NCBI RefSeq assembly: GCF_024357955.1
Contig: NZ_JANEYT010000007.1
Coordinates: 62,001 to 126,000, forward strand
Origin: Photobacterium pectinilyticum
GTDB lineage: Bacteria; Pseudomonadota; Gammaproteobacteria; Enterobacterales; Vibrionaceae
DNA: 64,000 nucleotides
Reading direction: 5' to 3'
The translations under genes and the position numbers were made by a program. Under the pieces are notes generated by a model. The model saw only the letters and a list, made by a program, of their open reading frames with translations, was not told the DNA's origin and searched no databases. Positions 8,869-18,093 of this stretch are shown in pieces (the first letter of the stretch is position 1; every line of letters starts with the position of its first letter).

Positions 8869-9735
8869 ATGAAAGCAATCAAATCAACCGCAGTGCTTTC
8901 TTTGTTAGTTTTTTTATCAACAAGCGCACAAGCAAAACCTATCTTAGCGCCTTTAGATAAAGTAGATTGGCAATTCTCAGGAGATCGCTTTTCTTGTAAA
9001 TTAACAAAGGATCTTAAGTTCGATGGCAGTGTTGCGTTTATTGTAAACTCGGCTCAGCCATATTTGTTTTCCTTTACTAGCAGCCAACGACCATATTTTG
9101 TCGACAATGTGTCGTTAAGCGTCAATTATTCGCCGTGGGAGCAAGATAAGCCCCTGCGCAAGCTGTTGCAAGGCCGAGAAAATGGTCAGCATGGGCTGAT
9201 TTTTGAAGGAACGGAATCGCTCCACTATCTACTTAATGAAATGGAAAAAGGGGCATGGGGACAAATCTCGGTCAGCTATAACCAGCATCAAGAAATAAAA
9301 AGCTGGGATATTCCTGCGGTTAGTTTTGCTCCGTCTTATCAGGCGTTCAAATCATGTTTGGCGCAAATGCTGCCAGTCGGGTATGAGCAAGCGAAAGACA
9401 ATACCTTCCTGTTTGCCAGCAGTGATAGCCGGATGAGCGCTGAACAAAGCCAAATGCTCAGTGATATTGCCCGTTATATCCGCTACGACCAAGGAATCAG
9501 TGCACTACTCATTGATGGTCATACCGATCTCACCGGGACATCGTTAGATAATCTATGGCTTTCGCGCCAACGTGCTCAAGCCGTTGCTGATGAACTGGTC
9601 GCTTTGGGCATTCGTCGTGATCTCATTCAACTTCGCGCTCATGGTCAGCGTTATCCCGTCCACCAGGGTACGAGCATAGATGCCAACCAGCAAAACCGCC
9701 GGGTACAGCTACGTTTGGTCAGGGAGGGAGCATGA
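8869..9735 (+). CDS. motY: Lateral MotY-type stator/T-ring protein, OmpA-like
   Basis: MotY-family periplasmic proteins anchor the stator around the basal body. The ATG at 8869 gives 288 residues with a clear signal peptide (MKAIKSTAVLSLLVFLSTSA, cut after QA). The C-terminal third is an OmpA-like peptidoglycan-binding domain (LLIDGHTDLTGTSLDNLWLS, later RAHGQRYPVHQG and NRRVQLRLV). It overlaps lafK by 4 bp (ATGA), the same motY-lafK arrangement known for lateral systems of Vibrio parahaemolyticus. The N-terminal domain (LDKVDWQFSGDRFSCKL) resembles MotY rather than a plain OmpA lipoprotein. Confidence 0.9.
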   Translation: MKAIKSTAVLSLLVFLSTSAQAKPILAPLDKVDWQFSGDRFSCKLTKDLKFDGSVAFIVNSAQPYLFSFTSSQRPYFVDNVSLSVNYSPWEQDKPLRKLLQGRENGQHGLIFEGTESLHYLLNEMEKGAWGQISVSYNQHQEIKSWDIPAVSFAPSYQAFKSCLAQMLPVGYEQAKDNTFLFASSDSRMSAEQSQMLSDIARYIRYDQGISALLIDGHTDLTGTSLDNLWLSRQRAQAVADELVALGIRRDLIQLRAHGQRYPVHQGTSIDANQQNRRVQLRLVREGA

Positions 9736-11099
9736 CATCCAGCGATGTGATTTTTGCTCACCGTTGCCTTATCCAAGCAGCGGCAGCTATCAAAACCTTG
9801 AGTGCTGAGGGATACACGGTTCGTAATGCCTCCACCGCTGCAGATGCCTTGATGAAATTGCGCCAGCAGCCGGATAGCTTATTGTTTGTGGCTGACAACC
9901 TGACAGATATGGACATGCTGTCGACTATTCGTCGGGCCAAGCAGATAGCCATAAAGGGGACGGTGGTCGCAATTGTTGATTATCAGCAAAGCAAACTGGC
10001 CAGCGATGCCATGCAAGCTGGCGCTGATGACTATTTATTACAGCCCTATCAGCCAGAACAAATTACTGCGCTAATGCAGCGTAACCAGACCGTACAATCG
10101 CCAAAACGTGAAGTCGTGGCTTCCAGCCGTCGTAGCCTGCAAGTGCTGCAAATGGCCCACCGTGCTGCTCAGACGGATGCAACCGTACTGATCACTGGTG
10201 AGTCTGGTACTGGCAAGGAAGTTCTAGCGCGATATGTTCACGATAACTCGCCACGCAGTGAAGAGCCATTTGTCGCGATTAACTGTGCCGCGATCCCTGA
10301 AAGCATGTTAGAAGCCGTGTTGTTTGGTCACAATAAAGGGGCATTTACCGGCGCAACCCAAAGTCAAGCCGGTAAGTTCGAAGAAGCTAACGGCGGCACC
10401 CTGTTGCTCGATGAAATTGGTGAGATGCCGCCGGCTCTGCAGGCTAAACTGTTGCGCGTGTTGCAGGAACGTCAGGTTGAACGCCTAGGTAGTCACCGTT
10501 CGATTGCCTTGGATATTCGTGTTATTGCTGCGACCAATGTTGATTTGCAGCAGGCTGTTGCGGAACGGCGTTTCCGCCAAGATCTTTATTACCGCTTGGA
10601 TGTTTTGCCACTACAGTGGCCACCGCTGCGTGATCGCAAAGAAGATATTTTGCCTCTGGCCAACCACTTTATTCGCAAACTCAATGCCGGTTGCACTGAC
10701 TCTTGCAGCCTATCGGAAGAAGCGCAACAGGTGCTGCTGCACTACAGCTGGCCGGGTAATATCCGTGAGTTGGAAAACACAATCCAGCGGGCGTTAGTGA
10801 TGCGCCATGGCCATTGGATCACGGTCCAGGATCTCATGCTCAACGATATGCTGAGTACCATGGTGGAAGGGGCAATCACCGAGGTGGTTGAAGATGCCAA
10901 GCAAGCCCTTAAGCAAAGCCGTATGAATGCCGAGCACCAATTTATTCTCGACACGTTAGCTCGCTTCAATGGCAAACGTAATCACACAGCAGAAGCCTTG
11001 GGGATGTCGACTCGCGCATTGCGCTACAAGATTGCCGCCATGCGTGAGCAGGGGATCAACATCGACTCTTATATTCACCAATCTGGCACTGCGGCATAA
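9732..11099 (+). CDS. lafK: Sigma-54-dependent lateral flagellar activator LafK
   Basis: LafK is the NtrC/FlrC-type enhancer-binding ATPase that activates sigma-54 promoters of lateral flagellar genes. It has 455 residues: a receiver-like N-domain (1-118), an AAA+ domain with Walker A GESGTGKE (156-163), the sigma-54 contact loop GAFTGA (203-208) and Walker [13 protein letters not shown] (221-232), then a Fis-type HTH at the C-terminus ([18 protein letters not shown]). The receiver looks degenerate: the acidic pair near the N-terminus is replaced by IFAH and the conserved lysine position reads LLQPY, so phosphorylation is unlikely. It is translationally coupled to motY and followed after 17 bp by fliE. 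Confidence 0.94.
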   Translation: MTSSDVIFAHRCLIQAAAAIKTLSAEGYTVRNASTAADALMKLRQQPDSLLFVADNLTDMDMLSTIRRAKQIAIKGTVVAIVDYQQSKLASDAMQAGADDYLLQPYQPEQITALMQRNQTVQSPKREVVASSRRSLQVLQMAHRAAQTDATVLITGESGTGKEVLARYVHDNSPRSEEPFVAINCAAIPESMLEAVLFGHNKGAFTGATQSQAGKFEEANGGTLLLDEIGEMPPALQAKLLRVLQERQVERLGSHRSIALDIRVIAATNVDLQQAVAERRFRQDLYYRLDVLPLQWPPLRDRKEDILPLANHFIRKLNAGCTDSCSLSEEAQQVLLHYSWPGNIRELENTIQRALVMRHGHWITVQDLMLNDMLSTMVEGAITEVVEDAKQALKQSRMNAEHQFILDTLARFNGKRNHTAEALGMSTRALRYKIAAMREQGINIDSYIHQSGTAA

Positions 11100-11116
11100 G
11101 GAAAAGGACGGACGTT

Positions 11117-11449
11117 ATGTCGAATCAAACCTCAATGATGCAGAACGAGATGTTACAGCGTATGGCCGTGATGCGCGAACAGGCGCAGAGTGGCACTCAA
11201 GTCGCGGTTAACCTCTCGCATCCCTCAACCGGTAACTTTCAGACTGCCATGCAACAAGCCGTGCGTCGGATTGATAACCAGCAGCATACAGCCCACCAAC
11301 TAACGGCTGATGTGGATGCCGGTCGTTCCGATGATTTGGTTGGCGCGATGGTCGCCAGCCAGAAAGCCAGTATTTCTTTTTCAGCATTGACACAGGTAAG
11401 GAACAAGCTCTTGGCCGCCTATGACGATGTACTGAAGATGCCTCTGTAG
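11117..11449 (+). CDS. fliE: Lateral hook-basal body protein FliE
   Basis: FliE joins the MS ring to the proximal rod. The gene encodes 110 residues, a normal length, with the conserved C-terminal segment MVASQKASISFSALTQVRNK followed by LLAAYDDVLKMPL. It is first of the structural genes fliE-fliJ downstream of lafK, with a GGACGG-type ribosome site before the ATG. Confidence 0.94.
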   Translation: MSNQTSMMQNEMLQRMAVMREQAQSGTQVAVNLSHPSTGNFQTAMQQAVRRIDNQQHTAHQLTADVDAGRSDDLVGAMVASQKASISFSALTQVRNKLLAAYDDVLKMPL

Positions 11450-11459
11450 TGAGAAGAAA

Positions 11460-13214
11460 ATGAGTACAACAGTAGCTGAAAACCCAGAACAGACAGCATC
11501 AAGCAAATGGCTGTCATACAAAAACAAAATCCAAACGCGATTAGATGGCAAGTACAAGAACGTAGCACTGATAACGGCGCTTGCTCTGCTGGTTTCGCTA
11601 TTTATCGTGGTGGTGATGTGGACCCAGACGAGCCCGTACAAGCCTCTTTATGGTACCCAGGAACGTTACGATAATAGTGAGATTTTATCGGTATTAGAGC
11701 AGGAAAAAATCCAGTTTCAGCTCGATAGCCAGTCAGGTCAGATCCTCGTTCCCGCCAACCGTTTGGCGGATGTAAGGATCGTCCTTGCTGCCCGTGGAGT
11801 GAAGGCGAAATTGCCAGAAGGACTAGAAATCCTTGACCGTAGTACGGGCCTTGGCACCAGCCAGTTCATTGAAAATGCCCGTTACCGTCAGGGGCTGGAA
11901 GGGGAGTTGGCTCGAACCATTCTGGCTATCCGTTCGGTGAACCATGCTCGGGTTCACCTGGCTATTCCGAACCGTACTTTGTTTGTTGGTATTAACGAAG
12001 AAAAGCCATCGGCAGCTGTGATGCTGGAGTTGGAGCCGGGCATGCAGCTCGACCAGTCTCAGGTGGAAGCCATTGTTAATTTGGTCAGTGGCAGTATTAC
12101 CGGTATGGCGGTCGATGCGATATCAGTGGTCGATCAGTACGGTAATCTGCTTAGCGCTGACTTGGCCATGGGGCAGCAATCTCAGGTCAATGTGCGTTTC
12201 CATGAGCTGCAACAGCGGGTGGAACGCGACATCGTACGCCGTGCTGGCGATATGCTGGCACCATTGTTGGGGGTTGGAAACTTCCGGGTTCAAGTCGCGG
12301 CGACGCTGAACTTCGACCAAATCGAAGAGACTCATGAATCTGTCGACAGTGATCCTGTGTTGCGTACTGAGTTTACTAAGCAGGATAACACCCAAGGTCA
12401 GTTGGCGATGGGGATCCCGGGCGCACTGAGCAACCAGCCGACTGGGGAAGAAGGGACCACCAACAATGAAACCCGCAATGAGCGCGCTGAGCTTAGCCGC
12501 CAATATGATGTGGGTCGTAAGGTTCGCCATACCCGCCACGCCCAAGGTGGGATCGAAATGTTATCTGTCTCAGTGTTGCTTAACGATGATGTTCATGAAC
12601 AAGGTTGGCAACAAGCACAATTGGAGCAAGTGGCTCAAATGGTTAAAGATTCTGTTGGATATGTCGCTGAGCGAGGAGATCAGTTCAGCCTGCATGCATT
12701 TAATTTTGCCCGTTCGATAGATGCTGCGCCGGTTGATACCCCGTGGTGGCACGATCAGCAACTGTTGTTGCTGGCAAAATACGGTGTTTACACCCTGCTG
12801 GGTTTGTCATTCATCATCTTTGTACTACGCCCATTAGTTAAGGCGTTGCAGCGCCAAGTACCAGTGACGACGGCACTGGCAACCGCACCTGCCGGGGCTG
12901 AAATAATGCCTAGCGATGAGATGCCTGCTGTCGATTCAGCCCGTGAATTCCAGTCATCAAGCATGAATACCCCTATCGGCAGCGAGCAGGACCTAGCCGA
13001 TGCATTACTCGACTCCATTGCCCAAGGCGGTATGGTGGATGAGGACAGTGCTCCGCAGTCTGCTGGAGAGAGCGAATTTGATTTATCGACATTGCCACCA
13101 CCGGGATCGGAGTTGGAGGTACAGGTGAAGCACTTGCAAAAGCTCACCGAAGTTGAACCAGAACGCGTCGCAGAAGTAATCAAGAAGTGGGTGAATAGCA
13201 ATGAGTCTAAGTAA
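11460..13214 (+). CDS. fliF: Lateral MS-ring protein FliF
   Basis: FliF builds the membrane MS ring on which the export gate and rod assemble. It has 584 residues: first membrane helix at about 34-54, ring-building periplasmic domains (PYKPLYGTQERYDNSEI; SRQYDVGRKVRHTRHAQGGI), second helix at about 433-455, and a cytoplasmic tail (LEVQVKHLQKLTEVEPERVA) that binds FliG. The stop overlaps the fliG start by 14 bp. The region before the second helix, with NETRNERAELSRQYDVG, is typical of the family. Confidence 0.96.
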   Translation: MSTTVAENPEQTASSKWLSYKNKIQTRLDGKYKNVALITALALLVSLFIVVVMWTQTSPYKPLYGTQERYDNSEILSVLEQEKIQFQLDSQSGQILVPANRLADVRIVLAARGVKAKLPEGLEILDRSTGLGTSQFIENARYRQGLEGELARTILAIRSVNHARVHLAIPNRTLFVGINEEKPSAAVMLELEPGMQLDQSQVEAIVNLVSGSITGMAVDAISVVDQYGNLLSADLAMGQQSQVNVRFHELQQRVERDIVRRAGDMLAPLLGVGNFRVQVAATLNFDQIEETHESVDSDPVLRTEFTKQDNTQGQLAMGIPGALSNQPTGEEGTTNNETRNERAELSRQYDVGRKVRHTRHAQGGIEMLSVSVLLNDDVHEQGWQQAQLEQVAQMVKDSVGYVAERGDQFSLHAFNFARSIDAAPVDTPWWHDQQLLLLAKYGVYTLLGLSFIIFVLRPLVKALQRQVPVTTALATAPAGAEIMPSDEMPAVDSAREFQSSSMNTPIGSEQDLADALLDSIAQGGMVDEDSAPQSAGESEFDLSTLPPPGSELEVQVKHLQKLTEVEPERVAEVIKKWVNSNESK

Positions 13215-14232
13215 TTTTAGCCATTTGGCAGACGGTGAAGTGCTGCTGGAACCGATGGAGCAAACCGCGATTTTGCTGCTCAGCATGGGTGAAGAATCTG
13301 CCTCACAGGTGATGCGGCATATGTCGCGGGATGAACTGCTTAAAGTCAGCCACGCGATGGCCCAGCAACCAGCGATCCGCAGTATTGAAGCGCGTTTTGT
13401 ATTACAAGGGTTCTTTGAAGAGTTCCGTGCCCAATCGGGGATCAGCGGGGCATCACGCCCGTTTTTGCAACGTACTTTGGATAAAGCATTGGGGGGACGC
13501 TTGGCCCGTAACCTGCTGGACACAATCTATGGTGATGAGATCCGCACCACGATGCAGCGGTTGCAGTGGATTGAGCCCAAGCAACTTGCCAAATTTTTGA
13601 TGAATGAACACATTCAGATGCAGGCCGTCTTTATTGCTTTTCTACCGCCGGATATTGCCTCTCAGGTGTTGGCCGAGCTATCGCAAGATGAGCAGAAAGA
13701 TGTTTTGCGCCGAATTGCGGTGTTAACAGAAGTCAGCCGTGACGTAGCGCTGGAACTGCAAGATTTGGTTGACCGCTGTATTGAATTCCTGGCTGAAAAT
13801 TCGGGAGCGGTGATTGAAGGTGAGAAGCAGGTTGCTGACATTATCAACCGTTTCACCGGTGATCAATTGAGCCTGATGACCGCCCTTGAAGAGCACGATA
13901 CAGAACTGGCCGAGCGCCTTAAGAACAAGATGTACGAGTTCTCTATCCTTATTCGTCAGCCAGAAGCGGTGCGTTTGCGTATTCTGGAAGAAATCCCAAC
14001 CGATTTGCTGGCAATGGCATTGAAAGGGGCTGAACCGGCAATGCGCAAGGCATTGCTAACTGTCTTGCCACGTCGTATGCAGCAATCGATGGAAAGTGAA
14101 ATATCCCAGTTGGGTAAAGTGTCATTACGTCAAGTACAAGAAGCTCGCTCGGAAATCATGGACTATGTTCGTGATCTGAATGAATCCAAAGTGATTAGCC
14201 TGCAGCTATATCAAGAAACCACGGTGGAATAG
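13201..14232 (+). CDS. fliG: Lateral flagellar motor switch protein FliG
   Basis: FliG is the torque-transmitting C-ring protein contacting the stator. It has 343 residues: an N-domain for FliF binding (EQTAILLLSMGEESASQVMR), a middle FliM-binding domain (FIAFLPPDIASQVLAELS) and a charged C-domain (VRLRILEEIPTDLLAMALKG, later MQQSMESEISQLGKVSLRQV). It starts inside the fliF 3' end, so the two are coupled. All three domains are complete. Confidence 0.96.
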   Translation: MSLSNFSHLADGEVLLEPMEQTAILLLSMGEESASQVMRHMSRDELLKVSHAMAQQPAIRSIEARFVLQGFFEEFRAQSGISGASRPFLQRTLDKALGGRLARNLLDTIYGDEIRTTMQRLQWIEPKQLAKFLMNEHIQMQAVFIAFLPPDIASQVLAELSQDEQKDVLRRIAVLTEVSRDVALELQDLVDRCIEFLAENSGAVIEGEKQVADIINRFTGDQLSLMTALEEHDTELAERLKNKMYEFSILIRQPEAVRLRILEEIPTDLLAMALKGAEPAMRKALLTVLPRRMQQSMESEISQLGKVSLRQVQEARSEIMDYVRDLNESKVISLQLYQETTVE

Positions 14233-14234
14233 AG

Positions 14235-15215
14235 ATGTTTAGACGAAATAAAATCATGCGCTTGCAAGCAAGCCAGTTTCGCAGCCATCGTTTCCCGCCG
14301 TTGGTTGACCCATCAAGCCTAGCACCGTCGACGAAAGCGCACTCTGCAGCATCAGCCCGTAACCATGCAGGCACGGCGTTTGGTGATGGGTTCGACAACA
14401 GTCTGGATGACGGACTTTTGATGGGTGATGAGCTTGGAGGGGATGACTTCGGTTTCGATAATTTGGCGCTGGATGACTTCGGGCTCGATGAGCTGAATGA
14501 GGATGCCCGCCTTATGACCGGTATTGAAGGAGATGCATTACTCGATGCCTCTGCCGAATTGGATCAGCAAGAAGACGTTCAAGCTCAGTTTAACCAAGGC
14601 TTTCAACAGGGTATGACCCGTGGCCACGAGGAAGGATTGCAGCAGGGGATTGAACAGGGCCAGCAGCAAGGCTTCGATCAAGGTGTGCAGCAAGGCCGGG
14701 ATCAAGGGATCGCTCAGGGGATCAAAGAGGGTAAGGCACAGTTTGTCAAAGCAACCCAGCCCTTTGCCCAAATGCACCAGCAGATGGCTGAGTTGTTTTC
14801 TGAGCACGAGCGTCGCCAGCGAGAGCAGATGTGCGAACTGGTGCAGAAAGTCGCTCAACAAGTGATCCGTTGTGAGCTGGCTCTCCAGCCTCAACAAATC
14901 TTGGCTTTGGTTGAAGAAACACTTGAAAGCCTGCCTGGTGAGCCTGTCGGCCTGAAAGTCAAAATGGCCAGTGAGGAATTTACTCACCTCGAAAATGTGG
15001 CCAGCGATAAAATTGATGAATGGAACATTGTCTGTGACGACACCCTACGCCAAGGCGAATGTCGGGTTGTAACTAAAAATGCCGAAGCGGATGCTGGCTG
15101 CGAACAACGCCTTGATGCTTGTATGTCTGCGGTAAAAGGTCATCTGCTTGATGAGCAAGTCGTACTAGAAGTTAATGCTGAAGAACATGATGGGGCGATC
15201 AAGCAGGCATCATGA
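14235..15215 (+). CDS. fliH: Lateral export ATPase regulator FliH with GxxxG repeats
   Basis: FliH dimerises along a coil, binds FliI and docks it at the C-ring. At 326 residues it is longer than many FliH proteins because of an acidic, low-complexity N-terminal part with repeats such as DDFGFDN and DDFGLDE (about residues 70-88). Residues 122-166 form a run of GxxxG/QQG repeats, a hallmark of FliH. The C-domain (VQKVAQQVIRCELALQPQQI) binds the ATPase. It begins 2 bp after fliG and overlaps fliI by 4 bp. The N-terminus is variable, but order and GxxxG repeats make the call firm. Confidence 0.9.
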   Translation: MFRRNKIMRLQASQFRSHRFPPLVDPSSLAPSTKAHSAASARNHAGTAFGDGFDNSLDDGLLMGDELGGDDFGFDNLALDDFGLDELNEDARLMTGIEGDALLDASAELDQQEDVQAQFNQGFQQGMTRGHEEGLQQGIEQGQQQGFDQGVQQGRDQGIAQGIKEGKAQFVKATQPFAQMHQQMAELFSEHERRQREQMCELVQKVAQQVIRCELALQPQQILALVEETLESLPGEPVGLKVKMASEEFTHLENVASDKIDEWNIVCDDTLRQGECRVVTKNAEADAGCEQRLDACMSAVKGHLLDEQVVLEVNAEEHDGAIKQAS

Positions 15216-16552
15216 GTAACATAATCGATTACCGGCTAGAGCAAGCACTGGCCTCTCTCGACTCAGTCCCGGTGGCGAAAGTCACCGGGCGGTTGGTGAA
15301 AGTCACTGGATTGATGTTAGAAGCCGTCGGTTGCAGGCTGCTTACTGGACAGCGATGTCTGGTTGAAACGGGGAATGGCACCAAGATTGAAGCACAGACC
15401 GTGGGTTTTAATCGTGAGGTTGCTTATTTGATGCCTGTCAGTAATGCGTCGGGTCTATTCTCTGGAGCCAAAGTTTGGCCACTCGAAGGCGAGAGCCTGA
15501 TCCGTATTGGTCCACAATGGCTTGGTCGGGTGCTCAATGGCCTCGGTGAGCCTTTAGACCGCTTGGGTCCGGTGCTAGGTCAGGATGATATCAGCCTTGA
15601 GAGTGAAAACATCAACCCGATGGCAAGGCGGCCGATTGATGGGGCGCTGGATGTCGGGATAAGGGCTATCAACAGCTTATTGACCCTAGGTAAAGGCCAG
15701 CGAATTGGCCTTTTTGCCGGTAGTGGCGTGGGTAAAAGTGTTTTGCTTGGTATGATCACCCGTCAAACCAGTGCCGATGTCGTGGTGGTGGGCTTGATTG
15801 GTGAGCGTGGCCGCGAAGTGAAGGAGTTTATTGAACACTCCTTGGGACCTGAGGGTTTGGCACGGGCGGTCGTGATAGCGGCCCCAGCTGATGAATCGCC
15901 CCTGATGCGCCTGCGTGCTTCTCAGCTTTGCCATCGGGTGGCGGAATATTACCGTGACCAAGGCAAGGATGTGCTGTTGTTGATGGACTCCCTAACCCGT
16001 TTTGCCATGGCGCAGCGGGAGATCGCTCTGGCACTGGGTGAGCCACCTGCGACCAAAGGTTATCCGCCCTCGGTATTTAGTATGTTACCGCAACTGGTTG
16101 AGCGGGCAGGTAACAGTGCCTCGGAGCAGGGTAGTATGAGTGCCATTTATACGGTGTTAACGGAAGGCGACGATCAGCAAGATCCCATTGCTGACAGTGC
16201 ACGGGCTATTCTCGATGGTCACGTGGTTTTGAATCGCCAACTGGCAGAAGCCGGCCATTATCCAGCCATTGATATTTCCCAATCCATTTCACGTACCATG
16301 CCGCAGGTGGTCACGAAAGATCAGTTACGTCATGCCATGCGCTTTAAGCAACTGTATAGTCGTTATCAGGAGGTTCGCGAATTGATCCCACTGGGTGGTT
16401 ATCAGCCGGGTAATGATCCGGAAATGGATCAAGCGGTACTTGCTCACCCTAAACTGGTGGCTTTCCTGCAACAAGAAATGGATGAGCAAGCGGATTGGGG
16501 AACAGTTGATCGACAAATGAGCCAATTGATACAGGAGCTAAACCTTGGCTAA
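15212..16552 (+). CDS. fliI: Lateral flagellum-specific export ATPase FliI
   Basis: FliI energises unloading of export substrates. It has 446 residues, resembling F1-beta. Walker A is GSGVGKS (170-176), followed by VVVGLIGERGREVKEFIE and the Walker B strand VLLLMDSLTRFAMAQREI, then GEPPATKGYPPSVFSMLP. The ATGA overlap with fliH and the 8-bp overlap with fliJ indicate a coupled unit. Length and motifs are complete. Confidence 0.97.
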   Translation: MSNIIDYRLEQALASLDSVPVAKVTGRLVKVTGLMLEAVGCRLLTGQRCLVETGNGTKIEAQTVGFNREVAYLMPVSNASGLFSGAKVWPLEGESLIRIGPQWLGRVLNGLGEPLDRLGPVLGQDDISLESENINPMARRPIDGALDVGIRAINSLLTLGKGQRIGLFAGSGVGKSVLLGMITRQTSADVVVVGLIGERGREVKEFIEHSLGPEGLARAVVIAAPADESPLMRLRASQLCHRVAEYYRDQGKDVLLLMDSLTRFAMAQREIALALGEPPATKGYPPSVFSMLPQLVERAGNSASEQGSMSAIYTVLTEGDDQQDPIADSARAILDGHVVLNRQLAEAGHYPAIDISQSISRTMPQVVTKDQLRHAMRFKQLYSRYQEVRELIPLGGYQPGNDPEMDQAVLAHPKLVAFLQQEMDEQADWGTVDRQMSQLIQELNLG

Positions 16553-16973
16553 GCAATCAAAGGCATTAGATCGGTTTCGCCAAATCAGACAGGGAGAGCT
16601 GGAAAAGTTGGGACAGCAGTTCCAAAAGAAACAGCAAGATTGCGCCAATCATCTCGAAAAACTAGAACAGTTGGATGCACTTTACGATTCTTGCCAAGTG
16701 GTCGCTGGTGAAACGGCATTGGCGTGGACTAACCGCTTTGCTATTCGTGATCACCTCAAGCACTTAACTGAAATCCAAACACAAACGCTCGCATTGTCCC
16801 AGGCTGAGCAGGTAAGCCTTAAGCAGCATGTTGTCCAGCAGCATGTGAAGGTTAAAAGCTTGGAGAGTGTAATAGAGAAACGTCGCCAGCATCATGACAG
16901 GCTTGCTGCCAAGAGCGAGCAAAAGCTGATGGATGAAATGGCCATGCAACGGTTTATCCGGCCCACTTTCTAA
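16545..16973 (+). CDS. fliJ: Lateral export chaperone escort FliJ
   Basis: FliJ is a small coiled-coil protein that sits in the FliI ring and recycles export chaperones. It has 142 residues, almost entirely helical and rich in Gln, Lys and Glu (LEKLGQQFQKKQQDCANHLE). It is last in the motY-lafK-fliEFGHIJ operon, overlaps fliI by 8 bp and is followed by a strong terminator. Assignment rests on position, size and coiled-coil nature. Confidence 0.85.
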   Translation: MAKQSKALDRFRQIRQGELEKLGQQFQKKQQDCANHLEKLEQLDALYDSCQVVAGETALAWTNRFAIRDHLKHLTEIQTQTLALSQAEQVSLKQHVVQQHVKVKSLESVIEKRRQHHDRLAAKSEQKLMDEMAMQRFIRPTF

Positions 16974-16993
16974 TTTTTATTGGCAAAGCAAAC

Positions 16994-17025
16994 AAAAACG
17001 CCGCAGTACTCACTGCGGCGTTTTC
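16994..17025. terminator. Terminator after fliJ
   Basis: AACGCCGCAGT and ACTGCGGCGTT form an 11-bp stem with an ACTC loop, preceded by As and followed by TTTT, 23 bp past the fliJ stop. The A and T tracts on both sides allow it to work in both directions. Confidence 0.9.
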
Positions 17026-17067
17026 TATTGGGCTTAAGTGACAGAATAGTCGATGGTTTGAGAGTTA

Positions 17068-17227
17068 TACCAATCTGGATAAGTCGTTGATCAAGTATTT
17101 GCACTGGAAAAATCGTTGTTATCAAGGCAGATATTGCAGTAATTAGTGGCTCTAATTACAAAATATCTAACGCAGAGAACAGCGATTTTAACCTGCAAGA
17201 CTGATCAAATATTTATGTAGGTTGGTA
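17068..17227 (+). repeat. 160-bp MITE-like palindromic repeat, copy 1
   Basis: The element starts TACCAATCTGGATAAGT and ends ATTTATGTAGGTTGGTA; the ends form imperfect inverted repeats of about 27 bp including TTGATCA, and the interior is also self-complementary (ATCGTTGTT with AACAGCGAT; CTAATTACA with its partner). TTA flanks both sides, as a short target duplication would. It carries no coding capacity. Its right end touches the flgN stop codon (17228-17230). Related copies of identical length lie at 31386, 40204 and 61948. Confidence 0.85.
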
Positions 17228-17662
17228 TTACGCTGGCTGGTAGGTGGCATCATTGTCTTGATGCAGTACCTGAGTGAGGATGTCTTGCTGCATCATTAAC
17301 AAGCGGCTGTTGCGCTCGTTTTGTGCCATGCAGGTATGAACCAGGCTCTTGAGCAGTGTCCATTTTTGGTCGACAGGCTGGCGATACTGGGCTGGAAGGG
17401 CGGAGATCAGGCGATTGACACTGTCGGGGGAGTTATCCATACCAAGTTGGTTGAGTGTCCACGTCCGTTGATCAGCGCGTTGCTGTAATTGTTGTAGTAA
17501 ATGCTGATGGGACTCCGCCATCGCGGTGAGTTTTTCGCCATTGCGATGCAGCATATTATGATGCTGCACCTTCAATAGTTGATGAAGCTGCTGGTAATCA
17601 GCCAGATCACGCTGGATATCTTGAATGAAGCTCTTGATGACTGACGCTGATTTTTGGTTCAT
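17228..17662 (-). CDS. flgN: Lateral flagellar chaperone FlgN
   Basis: FlgN protects the hook-filament junction proteins FlgK and FlgL before export. It has 144 residues, helical and Gln-rich, beginning MNQKSASVIKSFIQDIQRDL, with the FlgN-like stretch LLKVQHHNMLHRNGEKLTAM. It is last in the minus-strand flgA-flgM-flgN unit. The stop codon directly abuts a 160-bp MITE-like repeat, so the native 3' UTR has been replaced by the element. Assignment is by position and weak family features. Confidence 0.82.
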   Translation of the reverse strand: MNQKSASVIKSFIQDIQRDLADYQQLHQLLKVQHHNMLHRNGEKLTAMAESHQHLLQQLQQRADQRTWTLNQLGMDNSPDSVNRLISALPAQYRQPVDQKWTLLKSLVHTCMAQNERNSRLLMMQQDILTQVLHQDNDATYQPA

Positions 17663-17715
17663 GGTATTTAACTTCCGGGGGTGTTAAACGTGATGTTAAA
17701 TGTGGTCTTAAACAA

Positions 17716-18024
17716 TCAGTCGCGGTTGTGGGCACCGCGGATGCTGGCAGCCAGTCCATCAAGATCAACTTCGTAATTGCCGCTGGCTAGTAAGGTACGG
17801 ATTTCATTGACCTTAACCATATCGACATCAGGGATACGCTTAAGCTCCTGCTGTAAGGTATCCATGCTTTGTGCTTGCGGGCTGACATCAGCACTGGGCT
17901 TTTTCACTGAAGAGATCGGCGCTGGTGAAGTTGATACTTCATTACTGGCCGCTTCAGGTGTTTTCTTCGGTTGGTTTTGGATTGCAGTGGCTAACTGCAA
18001 ACTTGCTTTGGTTGACTCGATCAT
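17716..18024 (-). CDS. flgM: Lateral anti-sigma-28 factor FlgM
   Basis: FlgM binds sigma-28 and is exported once the hook is complete, releasing late gene expression. It has 102 residues with a disordered Pro/Ser/Ala-rich N-half and the conserved sigma-binding C-half (VDMVKVNEIRTLLASGNYEV, then DLDGLAASI). It sits between flgA and flgN, the usual order. Its partner should be the lateral sigma factor encoded at 37533. Confidence 0.92.
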   Translation of the reverse strand: MIESTKASLQLATAIQNQPKKTPEAASNEVSTSPAPISSVKKPSADVSPQAQSMDTLQQELKRIPDVDMVKVNEIRTLLASGNYEVDLDGLAASIRGAHNRD

Positions 18025-18093
18025 GGCATATCTCCTGACTTCTTCTCCGATACTAAGGTTAAACGACCAACCAAGCCGCTTGATTAAATCAAT

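Noticed and set aside
17068-17227. 160-bp repeats as CRISPR, ERIC or integron attC sites
   Set aside because: There is no spacer array, the sequence does not match the ERIC core as I know it, and no integrase or gene cassettes are present.
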